From: Streptomyces sp. SID12488
Lineage (GTDB): Bacteria; Actinomycetota; Actinomycetes; Streptomycetales; Streptomycetaceae
Direction: 5' to 3'
Assembly (NCBI RefSeq): GCF_010548275.1
Contig: NZ_JAAGLT010000037.1
Coordinates: 1-64,000, forward strand
Length of the DNA stretch: 64,000 nucleotides
This document shows positions 33,135 to 42,312 of this stretch, piece after piece. The position numbers and the translations under genes are program-made. The notes beneath the pieces are model-generated. The model saw nothing but the letters and a program-made list of their open reading frames with translations. It searched no databases and was not told where the DNA came from. How positions within the stretch are numbered: position 1 is the stretch's first letter; every line of letters begins with the position of its first letter.

Positions 33135-36100
33135 TCAGCTGACGGAGAACTGGCTGAAGTTCGCGGTGCCGATGGTTCCGGCGTGGGCCGTGGAGAACAT
33201 GCCCGCGTCGAGGGTGGTGTTCGCGCCGGTCAGTGTCGCGGTGCCGACGGTGGTCCAGGTGGTGCCGTCGGCCGAGTAGGAGCCGGTGACCGACGTACCG
33301 CTCCTGACCAGGCGGAGCCAGACCGGGGCGACGGCGGCGGTTCCGGTCTTGAGGACGTTGGTGTCGAGGTAGCCGTCGCTGTTGGAGTCGTACGACAGGG
33401 CGATTCCGCTGGCGGGGGTGGCGGCGAGGACGAGGTACCCGGTGGACGAGCCGGCGGAGGCGATGTTGTTGCGCAGCATCAGGCCGGCTTTGGCCCAGCC
33501 GTTGGTCGTGTCCTGGCTGTCGACGTGGACGGTGACGGTCGAGGACGTTACAGCTGCCCCCGTCCGGTAGGCGGCGGAATACTCGTCGTCGTACTGCGCG
33601 CCGGAGCGCCACACGTCGATGCCCGCACTGGTCAGGGAGGTCACTCCGCCGCTTTGGCTGACGGCCGCCGGAATCGAGCTGTAGGCCTTGTAGGGAGAGG
33701 TGACGATCTGCAGGTTGCTGAAGGTCGCGCTGCCGGGGGTGGTGCTGTGGGCGGTGTGGATGACGCCGGCGTCCTGGGTGGTCGCCATGGACGGCAGGGT
33801 GACCGTCGAGCCGACCTGGGTGAAGGTGGAGCCGTCGGTGGAGTAGTAGGCGGACACCGTGGTGGCGGTACGGGTGAGCCGCACCCAGACCGGCGCCTTG
33901 ACGGTGGAAGCCGTGGAGGTGAGCTGGTCGAGGTAGCCGTCGGCGTTGGAGTCCCATTGGAAGCTGACGCCGTTGCTCGGGGTCGCCGTCGCGACCGCGT
34001 ATCCGGCGGAGGAGCCGTTGCCCGTGAGGTCGTTGCGCAGGACGACGCCGGCCTTGGCCCAGCCGTTGGTGTTGTCCACGTTGTCGACCCGGGCGGTCAC
34101 CGAGGTGCCGTTGACGGCCGAATCGGCCTGGTAGACGGTGCCGTAGGCGTCGTCGTGCTGTCCGCCGGTGCCCCAGATGTCCGCGCCCGCGTCGGTGATG
34201 GTGAATCGGCCGCCGCCCTGGCCGGTGTTGGCCGGGGTGGAGGAGTAGGCGCTGTAGGGGGAGCTGACGGGGTCGGTGGTCAGCGGACGGTACAGCGGCT
34301 GGATGCCGGCACTGTCCATGACCGCCTTGGCGCCCGACGGCCAGTTGCCGTTGCTGACGACGACGGTGCCGCTGACGACGTCACCGCGGCCGTTGGTGTT
34401 GGTGATGTCCGCGGAGTTGTTGTTCGTCCAGTTGTCGGTGAGGGTCAGGGCGCCGGTGTTGTTGGTCGAGCTGCTGTTCTCGTGGCCCCATTCGCCGGTG
34501 TTGCGGAAGACGTTGTTGGTGTCCGTGAAGTTCCGGGAGCCCTCGTCGTGGTAGAAGCCGAAGTAACCGGCGTTGCTGTGGCAGTAGTTGCGTTCGAAGG
34601 TGCTGCCCGGTGACGCCGACAGGGTGTACATGCAGCCACCGTCGTTCATCTGCTGCATGAGGTCGTGGATGTAGTTGTCGGTGACGTGGTTGTTGGCGGC
34701 GGTGGTCGCGGTCGTGTAGGTGGGCTGGTAGTTGTACAGGCCCCGGTTGACGTAGTCCTGGCTGCCGCCGATGTCGTTGGTCCCCCAGCCGTAGCCGATG
34801 GTGAGGCCGGAGTAGGGCAGGTTGTACACCTCGTTGTGCGAGACGGTCGCACCGTTCACGTAGGTGACGAGGATGGCCGACATGTCGCGGTATTCCAGCG
34901 CCACGTCATGGATGAGGTTGTTGCTCAGCGTGATGTTCCGGTTGGTCATCCGGCTGTCGCTCGGGTGATGCGCGTCCGCCTGAACGCCGCCGACGACTAT
35001 GCCGCCGCCCGCGTCCTGGGTGAAGACGTTGCCGGTCGCGGTGACGGTGTCGGCGCCGAGTCCCACTCCGGTGGTGTGGGCGTTGGCGTCGTTGCCGATG
35101 CCGAGGCCGCTCTGTCCGAGCTGGGTGAACCGGTTACCGGTGAACGTGATGTGGTCGGCGGCCGAGACCTGGACGGCGGAGGGCATCTGGTCCCAGTGCG
35201 GGCGTGTCGCCTCGAAGAGCGGGCAGCCGCTCTGGCAGGAGGTCAGCGCGTCCGACGGGCGGTTCCAGGTACCGGAGATGTAGGCGCCGGTCTGCTGGCT
35301 GGCGTAGCCGCCGGTGGTGGGGTCCAGCCAGCTGGTGCCCGAGAACTGCAGTCCTGAGAAGGCGATGTGGGTGGCCGGGGACGAGTACGTCCCTCCCACG
35401 CCGATGAGCGACTCCAGCTTCGGAACCTCGACGTCGGCCGTCCTCATGTCCTGCCCGGAGAGCGGCTTGTAGTACAGGGTTCCGGTAGCGGTGTCGAGGT
35501 ACCACTCACCGGCCGTGTCGAGGAACTCGTAGGCGTTCTCGATGTAGAGGGGGCCGGACCGGTAGGGGTTGGTCAGGGTGTCGTAGCCGAACGTGTTGTT
35601 GTTCCACGAGGGCTGGTCCATCGTGATGGTGCCGCTGCTGATACCGGTCACCGGGGCGTAGCGGTCGGTGAAGGATCCGATGCCGTGGATCTCGGTCCGG
35701 CCGGGCTGCGCGAGGCTGTTGAGGTAGCTCAGCGAGCTGCTGGTGAACGTGTAACCGCTGGTGGTCGCGGTCAGGTCCGAGCGGGTGAGCGCGGTGCGGG
35801 CCCTGGTGGCCAGGACACCGTCGACGGACAACTGGCGCGTGTCGAAGCCGGTGCCGACGTTGCTCTTCCAGATGTTCTTGGCCGAGTCCTGCACCGCCCA
35901 GCCGGTCGCCTTCTGTGCTCCGGTGATGACCGGGTGGGCGCCGAGCGCAGCCTTCCAGGTCACTGTGAAGCTGCCTGTGCCGGAGTCGGCGGAGGTGAAG
36001 CTGAGCGGTGCCGTCAGCCGGTAGGTGCCGTCGGCGAGCTCGACGGTGATGTCGGCCGTCATGGAGCTGTTCAGCGCCCGCACGTTGGTCTTGGCCTGAG

Positions 36101-36293
36101 TGATGGAGCACGGCTGGCTCGCGGAGCACGTGGTGCCGGAGCCGCTCGGCGAGACATACAGCGTCGTGCCGGCCGCGAAGGCGGGCCCGGCCTGGACAAG
36201 GACCGTGGCCGTCGAGGCGGCGAGTACGGCTGCTGTGGCCAGCCATGATCTGAGCCGGCGGGGAACCGAGGGACGAATGCGGGTTGTTCGCAC
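33135..36293 (-). CDS. Large secreted beta-helix glycosidase-like protein (GH141-like)
   Basis: The 1052-residue product starts at GTG 36293 (GGAAGG upstream) with a signal peptide ending near GPAFAAG. Residues 40-660 form a right-handed beta-helix protein. The entry ITVELADGTYRLTAPLSF, SADSGTGSFTVTWKAALGAH and PVITGAQKATGW resembles GH141-type enzymes, a family that includes an alpha-L-fucosidase. Coils include ITLSNNLIHDVALEYRDMSA and GCMYTLSASPGSTFERNYCH. Two homologous C-terminal domains of about 190 residues follow, both with NGWAKAGxxLRN and SNxDGYLD, probably concanavalin-like carbohydrate-binding modules. It shares a promoter-operator with the sugar operon. Fucosidase activity is an inference. 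Confidence 0.7.
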   Translation of the reverse strand: MRTTRIRPSVPRRLRSWLATAAVLAASTATVLVQAGPAFAAGTTLYVSPSGSGTTCSASQPCSITQAKTNVRALNSSMTADITVELADGTYRLTAPLSFTSADSGTGSFTVTWKAALGAHPVITGAQKATGWAVQDSAKNIWKSNVGTGFDTRQLSVDGVLATRARTALTRSDLTATTSGYTFTSSSLSYLNSLAQPGRTEIHGIGSFTDRYAPVTGISSGTITMDQPSWNNNTFGYDTLTNPYRSGPLYIENAYEFLDTAGEWYLDTATGTLYYKPLSGQDMRTADVEVPKLESLIGVGGTYSSPATHIAFSGLQFSGTSWLDPTTGGYASQQTGAYISGTWNRPSDALTSCQSGCPLFEATRPHWDQMPSAVQVSAADHITFTGNRFTQLGQSGLGIGNDANAHTTGVGLGADTVTATGNVFTQDAGGGIVVGGVQADAHHPSDSRMTNRNITLSNNLIHDVALEYRDMSAILVTYVNGATVSHNEVYNLPYSGLTIGYGWGTNDIGGSQDYVNRGLYNYQPTYTTATTAANNHVTDNYIHDLMQQMNDGGCMYTLSASPGSTFERNYCHSNAGYFGFYHDEGSRNFTDTNNVFRNTGEWGHENSSSTNNTGALTLTDNWTNNNSADITNTNGRGDVVSGTVVVSNGNWPSGAKAVMDSAGIQPLYRPLTTDPVSSPYSAYSSTPANTGQGGGRFTITDAGADIWGTGGQHDDAYGTVYQADSAVNGTSVTARVDNVDNTNGWAKAGVVLRNDLTGNGSSAGYAVATATPSNGVSFQWDSNADGYLDQLTSTASTVKAPVWVRLTRTATTVSAYYSTDGSTFTQVGSTVTLPSMATTQDAGVIHTAHSTTPGSATFSNLQIVTSPYKAYSSIPAAVSQSGGVTSLTSAGIDVWRSGAQYDDEYSAAYRTGAAVTSSTVTVHVDSQDTTNGWAKAGLMLRNNIASAGSSTGYLVLAATPASGIALSYDSNSDGYLDTNVLKTGTAAVAPVWLRLVRSGTSVTGSYSADGTTWTTVGTATLTGANTTLDAGMFSTAHAGTIGTANFSQFSVS

Positions 36294-36372
36294 GTGACAC
36301 CTTCCGGGTGGTTCAGGGAGCCTGCGGTGCCCGTCTCGGGCAGGAAGAGCCCAGAGGCACAGGAGGGGAAGG

Positions 36373-36414
36373 GAAATTTGGCTGTAACATTAGACGTCAT
36401 ATGAATTTCGTCAA
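36373..36414 (-). promoter_or_regulatory. Promoter-operator of the glycosidase-like gene
   Basis: On the minus strand TTGACG (-35, 36414-36409), a 17-base spacer and AATGTT (-10, 36391-36386) form a promoter. The spacer and -10 region carry ATTCATATGACGTCTAATG, with a dyad CAT-N2-GACGTC-N2-ATG, then TTACA, three bases and AAATTTC. The same block occurs upstream of the sugar operon (37373-37414) in the same position relative to -35 and -10. It is the probable GntR operator. Confidence 0.75.
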
Positions 36415-36549
36415 TAGATCCCGCGCATGGACTTGACCGGAGTCCGCCGGAGTCGCCCCGGGCATGCGAACGCCCCCGGCCTGATCGGCTCGGGGGCGGG
36501 GTCGGTGCGGGTGCTCTCAGGAGGCGGGCCGGCCCAGGAGCCGAAGGGC

Positions 36550-37320
36550 TCAGGAGGAAGCGGGGGAGCTCACGTTCGGCAGGCGGCGGCGGCTCCACGC
36601 GGTCTGGATATGTGCCGCCATGGCCCGCGCGGCCCCGTCGGGGTCCCGGGCCAGCAGACACTCGGCGACTTCGCGGTGCTCCTCGTTGGCCCGCTCACAC
36701 GCGGTCGCGTCCGGTGTGCCGTTGTACAGGAACGTCGTACGCGCCTGGGCGTGCAGAATCCGGATGATGGAACGGCCGAGCCTGTTGTGGGACGCCTGAA
36801 GGATCCGGTCATGGAAGGCCACATCCGTCTCGATGAAGCGTGCCGGGACGGCGGTCTCCTCGTCGAGCCGGGCGAGCAGCAGCCCGATGGCCCGCAGGTC
36901 GTCGTCGGTGGCCAGCTCCGCCGCCTGGGCCGTCATCTGGGCCTCAAGCGTCGACCGGATGTCGACCAACTGGTCGAGAACGACGAGCTGGTCGTCGTGC
37001 CGGACGGTCGCGGCGAGCACCACGGGGTCGAGCAGGTTCCATTCCTCGGGCGGGGTGACGCTGGTGCCGTAGCCCTGCCGAGCGAGGACCAGACCTTTGG
37101 CCTCCAGGGACTTGACCGCCTCACGGATGGTGATGCGGCTGACACCGAACGTCTCGCAGAGCTCGGGTTCCACCGGCAGGGTCGAGCCCGGAGGAATGAC
37201 GCCCGACACGATCGAGTCGGTCAGGCTCTCCATGACGGCCTGCGCCAGCCGGGCCGGACGCTTGGGCCAGGGCTTGAGAACGGGCGGCTCACCTGCTCTG
37301 CCGGCGCTGTCCTTGGCCAT
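36550..37320 (-). CDS. GntR-family (FadR/FCD subfamily) regulator of the sugar genes
   Basis: The 256-residue protein has the GntR winged helix (LAQAVMESLTDSIVSGVIPP, GSTLPVEPELCETFGVSRIT, IREAVKSLEAKGLVLARQGY) and a C-terminal FCD ligand domain. The FCD domain shows RFIETDVAFHDRILQASHN and, near its end, ACERANEEHREVAECLLARD with metal-type His/Asp residues. It is divergent from the operon starting at 37449. The shared operator-like sequence in front of both the operon and the glycosidase-like gene makes this the probable local repressor, with a pathway intermediate as effector. A decayed paralogue lies at 49290-49410. Confidence 0.88.
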   Translation of the reverse strand: MAKDSAGRAGEPPVLKPWPKRPARLAQAVMESLTDSIVSGVIPPGSTLPVEPELCETFGVSRITIREAVKSLEAKGLVLARQGYGTSVTPPEEWNLLDPVVLAATVRHDDQLVVLDQLVDIRSTLEAQMTAQAAELATDDDLRAIGLLLARLDEETAVPARFIETDVAFHDRILQASHNRLGRSIIRILHAQARTTFLYNGTPDATACERANEEHREVAECLLARDPDGAARAMAAHIQTAWSRRRLPNVSSPASS

Positions 37321-37372
37321 GCGTGTCCCCCTTGCTGATGCGGATGACGGCGAGTCTACTGCTCGGGACTTC

Positions 37373-37414
37373 TTGACAGCATTCGTATGACGACTTATGT
37401 TACACGAAAATTTC
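37373..37414 (+). promoter_or_regulatory. Promoter-operator of the sugar-catabolism operon
   Basis: TTGACA (37373-37378), a 17-base spacer and TATGTT (37396-37401) form a near-consensus promoter. Overlapping it, ATTCGTATGACG then CTTATGTTACA, three bases and AAATTTC match the block at 36373-36406 (reverse strand) at 21 of 24 plus 7 of 7 positions. Repressor binding would occlude the -10. The start codon lies 48 bases beyond the -10 element. Confidence 0.8.
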
Positions 37415-37448
37415 GCAGCAGTACTTCCCGCTCCAAGGGGTGCAAGCC

Positions 37449-38564
37449 GTGCGCATTACCGAAGTCGAGTGCCATCCGGTCCGGGTGCCGGGAGCCAGTC
37501 CGCCCTTCGTCTGGCGGGACGGACTCCTCGGCAGCCCGTCCGAGGGCGAGGCCTCGGTGCTGCGTATCTGTACGGACGAAGGCGTCGAGGGAGTCGCGAT
37601 GGCCCCCCGCCGGGGCAGCGGGGTCATCCTGGCGGACCTGCTCGACCGCGTGCTGCGCAAGGAGCTGGTGGGGCAGGATCCCCTCCAGCGGGAATGGCTC
37701 TGGCACCGCATGTGGGAGCTGGACCGCACGGAAGAGCTACCGCTCTACCTGCTCGGTCTGGTCGACACAGCACTGTGGGACCTGGCCGGACGGCTCGCCG
37801 ACCGGCCCACCTGGCAGCTGCTAGGCGGATACCGCACCTCGATACCCGCCTACGCCTCCACCGTCACCTACTCCTCGGTCGAGGAGTACCTGGACATCGC
37901 CGACCAGGCCCTGGAGCTCGGCTACCCCGCCATCAAGCTCCACGCCTGGGGTGACGCCCGCCGCGACGCCCGCCTGTCGGTGGCTCTGCGCGAACACGTC
38001 GGGGACGACATCCCGCTGATGTTCGACGGGTCGGCGGGCTTCGACCTCCCCGACGCCATCCACCTCGGGCACGCCCTCTCGGACGCCGGCTACCTCTGGT
38101 ACGAGGAGCCGATGAGGGAGTTCAGCATCACCGCGTACAAGCGTCTCGCCGACGCGGTGGCCGTTCCCCTCCTCGTGGCCGAGACCTCCGACGGGGCACA
38201 CATGAACTCGGCCGACTTCATCCAGGCCGGCGCCGCCACCTTCGGAGTTCGCGCCTCCACCCAGCTGCGCGGCGGCTTCACCGGCGCGATGCGCACCGCC
38301 CACCTCGCCGACGCCTACCGGCTGCGCGCCGAGGTGCACGGACCGGAGATCCCCAACCGGCACCTGTGCATGGCCATCTCGAACACCACTTACTACGAGT
38401 CCCTGGTCATGGGCAACCCCATCAGCCGCGAAAGTGGCATCGACGCCCAGGGTCTCGTCCACGCACCGACCGGTCCGGGCGTCGCCCTCCCCGCGGGCCT
38501 GGACTACCCCACCGTCCTTCAGGAATTCGTCGACAAGGAGACCGTCACCCCACCCCGGGCCTGA
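37449..38564 (+). CDS. Enolase-superfamily sugar-acid dehydratase
   Basis: The preferred start is GTG 37449, with AAGGGG eight bases upstream (371 residues); GTG 37440 is an alternative. The N-terminal capping domain leads into the barrel with AIKLHAWGD (KxH catalytic position), metal ligands in PLMFDGSAGF, YEEPM and LLVAETSDGA, and a C-terminal ISNTTYYESL. The architecture fits mandelate-racemase-type dehydratases such as L-fuconate or rhamnonate dehydratase. In the operon it would convert the sugar acid to a 2-keto-3-deoxy acid. Which acid cannot be decided from the motifs alone. It is the first gene of the operon. Confidence 0.8.
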   Translation: MRITEVECHPVRVPGASPPFVWRDGLLGSPSEGEASVLRICTDEGVEGVAMAPRRGSGVILADLLDRVLRKELVGQDPLQREWLWHRMWELDRTEELPLYLLGLVDTALWDLAGRLADRPTWQLLGGYRTSIPAYASTVTYSSVEEYLDIADQALELGYPAIKLHAWGDARRDARLSVALREHVGDDIPLMFDGSAGFDLPDAIHLGHALSDAGYLWYEEPMREFSITAYKRLADAVAVPLLVAETSDGAHMNSADFIQAGAATFGVRASTQLRGGFTGAMRTAHLADAYRLRAEVHGPEIPNRHLCMAISNTTYYESLVMGNPISRESGIDAQGLVHAPTGPGVALPAGLDYPTVLQEFVDKETVTPPRA

Positions 38565-38676
38565 TGTCCGGAACCCCAGGCCCGACCGCCTGTCCCGAAC
38601 ACCCCGAGCACCACGAGCACCACGAACGCGGCGCCACTCACCGCTGTGCGCCATTTCCCAAGATCCGAGGTCAGTC

Positions 38677-40041
38677 ATGAACAACGACGTTCCGGTTTCC
38701 TCCCGCCGCCCGCTCAGACACACAGCCGTCGCCGCCCTGGGCGCCGTCTCCCTGCTCGCCCTCGCCGCCTGCGGCAGTGCGGACCCCACCCCCGCGGCAT
38801 CCTCCTCCCCGGCGGCCTTCAAGCCCGTGACCCAGGAGAAGGACAGTGAGATCACTGTCTGGGCCGACGCCGGCCGCGTGCCCGGCGTGGAGGCCTACCA
38901 GAAGGCGCACCCGGACGTGAAGATCAAGATCGTCACGTACAGCGGCGACGCCAACGGCGCCAACGACCTGCAGACCAAGGTCCAGCTGTTCGACCGGACC
39001 GGCAGCGGCTGGCCCGACGTGGCCTTCAGCGCCAACGTCAACGACGGCAGCTGGGCCGCCCAGGGCAAGACGCCCTACGCCGCGCCCCTCGACAAGGGCC
39101 TGGTCCCGGCGTCGACCCTGAACGGCTTCGCGTCCGGCGCCCTGAACCCCTGCACGTTCAGCGGCGGCACCCACTGCCTGCGCAACGACCTTGCCCAGAA
39201 CGTGCTCTGGTACAACAAGAAGCTCATGGACAAGTGGGGCTACACCGCCCCGACCACCTGGGAGGAGTACCAGGCGCTCGGCGAGAAGGTCGCCAAGGAG
39301 CACCCCGGATACCTGGTCGGAACCGCCGGGGACGCCTGGACCCCTGAGGTGTACTTCTGGGCGAGCCAGTGCACCGCCAGCACCACGACCGGTGCCAGGA
39401 AGGTCACGGTGGACCTCCAGGACGCCAAGTGCACCCGGATGGCCAAGCTGCTCGACACCCTGATCGCCAAGGGCTCGGTCTCCAAGGACACCGTCTTCAG
39501 CGCCGGGTTCATCAAGAACCAGGCGGCCAAGGTCCTCATGCTCCCCGGCCCGTCCTGGTACGGACAGGTGCTCTTCAACTCCACGTTCAAGATCCCCAAG
39601 GGGCAGATCGCCGCCGCCGCACCGCTGAAGTTCGAGGGCGACGACAAGAACTACACCGGCAACGTCGGCGGTGGCCTGTGGTTCGTCTCCTCCCACAGCA
39701 AGAACCTCAAGGCCTCCTCCGACCTGGTCACCTGGATGACGACCTCGAACGACTACCAGGCCACCGCGGGCACCTACCCCGCGTACAAGCCCGCGGCCAC
39801 CAAGTGGCTCGCCGGCCAGCTGGACACCGGCTACTTCGCCAACGACATCGGGCCCGCCTTCGAGGAAGCCGCGGAACTGATCTGGCCCGGCTGGTCCGCC
39901 ACCCAGTACAGCCAGGAGGCGATCTACTCCTCCACCGTGATCCCGGCCCTGAACTCGGGCAAGACACTCACCGACACCCTGGGCACCTGGCAGACGGCCA
40001 TCACCGACAAGGCCAAGTCCCTCGGATACACCGTCAACTAG
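38677..40041 (+). CDS. Sugar ABC transporter, lipoprotein substrate-binding protein
   Basis: The 454-residue protein starts at ATG 38677 (CCGAGGTCAGTC upstream). It has a lipoprotein signal with lipobox LLALAACGS. The mature part is a family 1 (MalE-like) binding protein: ITVWADAGRVPGVEAYQKAH, NVLWYNKKLMDKWGY, TTWEEYQALGEKVAKEHPGY, VGGGLWFVSSHSKNLKA. Aromatic residues such as WYGQVLF and IWPGW may line the sugar site. Two permeases follow directly. No ATPase gene is present, which is common in Streptomyces because MsiK serves several importers. The ligand is likely the 6-deoxyhexose or a small fucoside. Confidence 0.87.
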   Translation: MNNDVPVSSRRPLRHTAVAALGAVSLLALAACGSADPTPAASSSPAAFKPVTQEKDSEITVWADAGRVPGVEAYQKAHPDVKIKIVTYSGDANGANDLQTKVQLFDRTGSGWPDVAFSANVNDGSWAAQGKTPYAAPLDKGLVPASTLNGFASGALNPCTFSGGTHCLRNDLAQNVLWYNKKLMDKWGYTAPTTWEEYQALGEKVAKEHPGYLVGTAGDAWTPEVYFWASQCTASTTTGARKVTVDLQDAKCTRMAKLLDTLIAKGSVSKDTVFSAGFIKNQAAKVLMLPGPSWYGQVLFNSTFKIPKGQIAAAAPLKFEGDDKNYTGNVGGGLWFVSSHSKNLKASSDLVTWMTTSNDYQATAGTYPAYKPAATKWLAGQLDTGYFANDIGPAFEEAAELIWPGWSATQYSQEAIYSSTVIPALNSGKTLTDTLGTWQTAITDKAKSLGYTVN

Positions 40042-40053
40042 CGAAGCGGACCG

Positions 40054-40974
40054 ATGACCACCCACCTCGCACCGGAGCGGAGCGGCCGCCGCGGCGGCCG
40101 CTCGGCCCGCAACCCGGCCGGACGCGCCGGATATGTCTTCGTCTCCGGCTACGTCCTCCTCCTGCTCGCCTTCGGCGTCCTGCCCACCGGTTACGCGGTG
40201 TGGCTGGCACTGTCCAACTCCCAGAACCAGCTCGTCGGGATCGGCAACTTCACCCGGACGTTCAGTGACTACCGCTTCGGGCCGGCCTTCCTCCACATCG
40301 GCCTTTACCTGGTGATCTGGCTGGCCAGCCTGATGATCCTGGTGGTGCTGCTCTCCCTGATGCTGCACGGCCGTATGCGCAGGGCCTCCACCACCCTGCG
40401 GTTCCTGTTCTACCTGCCGGGCGCCCTCGCCGGGGTGGCGAGCGTCCTGCTCTTCCTGATCCTCCTCGACCCGGCCGCCAGCCCCGTCGGCTGGCTGCTC
40501 AAGGCCTTCGGCTGGGAAACCCTCGCCCAAGTCAACGCGCCCGGCCACCTCCCCGTACTCTTCACCGTCATCGCCTTCTGGACCGGGGCCGGCGGCTGGA
40601 TCGTGGTCATGTACGGCGCGCTCAACAGCATCCCGGACGAGATCCTGGAGGCCGCCCGCATCGACGGCGCCAGCACGCTCCAGATCGCCCTGCGCATCCA
40701 GATCCCGATGATCACCAAGTGGATCGCGTACATGCTGATCCTGGCCTTCGCGGCCGGTACCCAGCTCTTCGTCGAGCCACAACTGGTCTCCCTCGCCAGC
40801 TGGGGCATGATCCCCGACAGCTGGTCACCGAACCAGCTCTCCTACCAGTACGCCTTCCAGGCAGGCGACTTCAACGGCGCGGCGGCGCTCTCCGTCGACC
40901 TCCTCATCCTGGGCCTCGCCTGCGCGGCGCTCGTCGTCTTCCGTACCGGCCTGTTCGACAGGGACGAAGAATGA
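40054..40974 (+). CDS. Sugar ABC transporter permease (MalF-type)
   Basis: The 306-residue membrane protein has six helices. The first begins AGYVFVSGYVLLLLAFGVLP. The EAA loop EILEAARIDGASTLQIALRI is the contact for the ATPase. It lies 12 bases after the binding-protein gene and overlaps the next permease by ATGA, so the two halves are translated together. Function is inward movement of the sugar delivered by the lipoprotein. Confidence 0.87.
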   Translation: MTTHLAPERSGRRGGRSARNPAGRAGYVFVSGYVLLLLAFGVLPTGYAVWLALSNSQNQLVGIGNFTRTFSDYRFGPAFLHIGLYLVIWLASLMILVVLLSLMLHGRMRRASTTLRFLFYLPGALAGVASVLLFLILLDPAASPVGWLLKAFGWETLAQVNAPGHLPVLFTVIAFWTGAGGWIVVMYGALNSIPDEILEAARIDGASTLQIALRIQIPMITKWIAYMLILAFAAGTQLFVEPQLVSLASWGMIPDSWSPNQLSYQYAFQAGDFNGAAALSVDLLILGLACAALVVFRTGLFDRDEE

Positions 40975-41951
40975 CCACGGCCCCCACGACCCCGGCTCCC
41001 ACGACCAGAGCCCGCCGAACCCCGCCGCGCCACAGCGCCGGCGACCGCACCAGCCCGAGGAAGCCCATGCGCCGGACGCGCCGCCCACGCTCACTGGCCG
41101 CCCGGCTGGCCTGGCTCATCGTCATGGGCGTGGCCGTACTGTTCTTCTGCGTGCCGGTGGTGTGGCTGCTGCTGGCCACGACCAAGACCGACGGCCAGAT
41201 CGTCCGGGACAACCCGTTCTCCTTCGGCTCCCTCACCGCGATCGCCGACGCCTGGCACCATCTGTACGCCTTCCAGGACGGCGCGATCCTCACCTGGCTG
41301 AAGAACTCGGTGCTCTACACGTTCGGCGCACTGGCCATCACCCTCGTGACGTCGATCCCCGCCGGGTACGGGCTGGCTCTCACCCGGTTCATCGGGCGAC
41401 GGATGCTGCTGACCATCACCATGCTCGTGATGCTCATGCCGACGGCCGCGATGGTGCTGCCCCTGTACCTGGGCATGAACGCCGTGCACCTGGACGGCAC
41501 GATCTGGTCGGTGATCCTGCCCTTCTCCTTCTTCCCGTTCGGGGTCTACCTCACCTACATCTACTTCTCCTCCAACGTCCCCTCCGACCTGCTGTCCGCC
41601 GCACGGATCGACGGCTGCTCGGAGTGGCAGGTCTTCCGGCTCATCGCGATGCCACTGGCCAAGCCCGTGATCGCCCTGGTCGGGTTCTTCAACTTCGTCG
41701 GCAACTGGAACAACTTCTTCCTGCCGTTCGTGATGCTGCCCGACAGCTCCCAGTACCCGGCGCAGGTGGGACTGAACAACCTGCTCTCCGCCTCGCCGCT
41801 GTTCAACACCTCCAGCGGCGCGGGCAACCAGATCATGCGGCCCGAACTGGCCCTGGCGACCCTCGTCACCATCGTCCCGGTCCTGATCGTCTTCCTCTTC
41901 TCCCAGCGCGCTCTTGTGGCCGGCATGCTCGCCGGCGCGACCAAGGAGTGA
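40971..41951 (+). CDS. Sugar ABC transporter permease (MalG-type)
   Basis: The 326-residue protein starts at ATG 40971 within the stop of the preceding permease. After a basic cytoplasmic leader rich in Thr/Arg, six membrane segments follow, beginning LAWLIVMGVAVLFFCVPVVW. The EAA motif LLSAARIDGCSEWQVFRLIA is intact. The leader of about 45 residues is longer than usual, and internal ATG 41068 could be a second start. It forms the importer with the two preceding gene products. Confidence 0.87.
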   Translation: MTTAPTTPAPTTRARRTPPRHSAGDRTSPRKPMRRTRRPRSLAARLAWLIVMGVAVLFFCVPVVWLLLATTKTDGQIVRDNPFSFGSLTAIADAWHHLYAFQDGAILTWLKNSVLYTFGALAITLVTSIPAGYGLALTRFIGRRMLLTITMLVMLMPTAAMVLPLYLGMNAVHLDGTIWSVILPFSFFPFGVYLTYIYFSSNVPSDLLSAARIDGCSEWQVFRLIAMPLAKPVIALVGFFNFVGNWNNFFLPFVMLPDSSQYPAQVGLNNLLSASPLFNTSSGAGNQIMRPELALATLVTIVPVLIVFLFSQRALVAGMLAGATKE

Positions 41952-41958
41952 GGCCCGG

Positions 41959-42312
41959 ATGACCCAGGTGAAACGCCTTGCCCAGACGATCCGCCTGCGG
42001 CCCGAGCACCGTGAGCTATATCTGCGGCTGCACTCCGCGGTCTGGCCGGGCGTCGAGGCCGCGCTGCGGGCCGCGAACATCCGCAACTACAGCATCTTCC
42101 TGCGCGAGGACACGCTGTTCGGCTACTTCGAGTACCACGGCGACGACTTCGAGGCCGACATGGCCACGATCGGCGCCGACCCCACCACCCAGGCCTGGTG
42201 GAAGCTCACCGACCCCTGCCAGGAGTCCTGGGCCGATGCCGGCACCGGGGGCAACTGGTCCGACCTGACCGAGATCTGGCATCTGCAACCGTCGCAAGGA
42301 AACACCCAGTGA
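41959..42312 (+). CDS. L-rhamnose/L-fucose mutarotase family protein
   Basis: The 117-residue protein starts at ATG 41959. It has the dimeric alpha/beta-barrel pattern of RhaM-type mutarotases: LRPEHRELYLRLHSAVWPGV with the catalytic His, IRNYSIFLREDTLFGYFEYH, and TQAWWKLTDPCQESW. It interconverts anomers of a deoxyhexose so that the dehydrogenase receives its preferred form. The family includes both rhamnose and fucose enzymes, which fits the proposed pathway but does not distinguish the sugars. The stop overlaps the next start (GTGA). Confidence 0.87.
   Translation: MTQVKRLAQTIRLRPEHRELYLRLHSAVWPGVEAALRAANIRNYSIFLREDTLFGYFEYHGDDFEADMATIGADPTTQAWWKLTDPCQESWADAGTGGNWSDLTEIWHLQPSQGNTQ

Noticed and set aside
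38671..40782. Leftward 703-codon frame opposite the sugar-binding protein and permease
   Set aside because: It is an antisense shadow; the plus strand carries a complete lipoprotein and permease with ribosome sites and overlaps.
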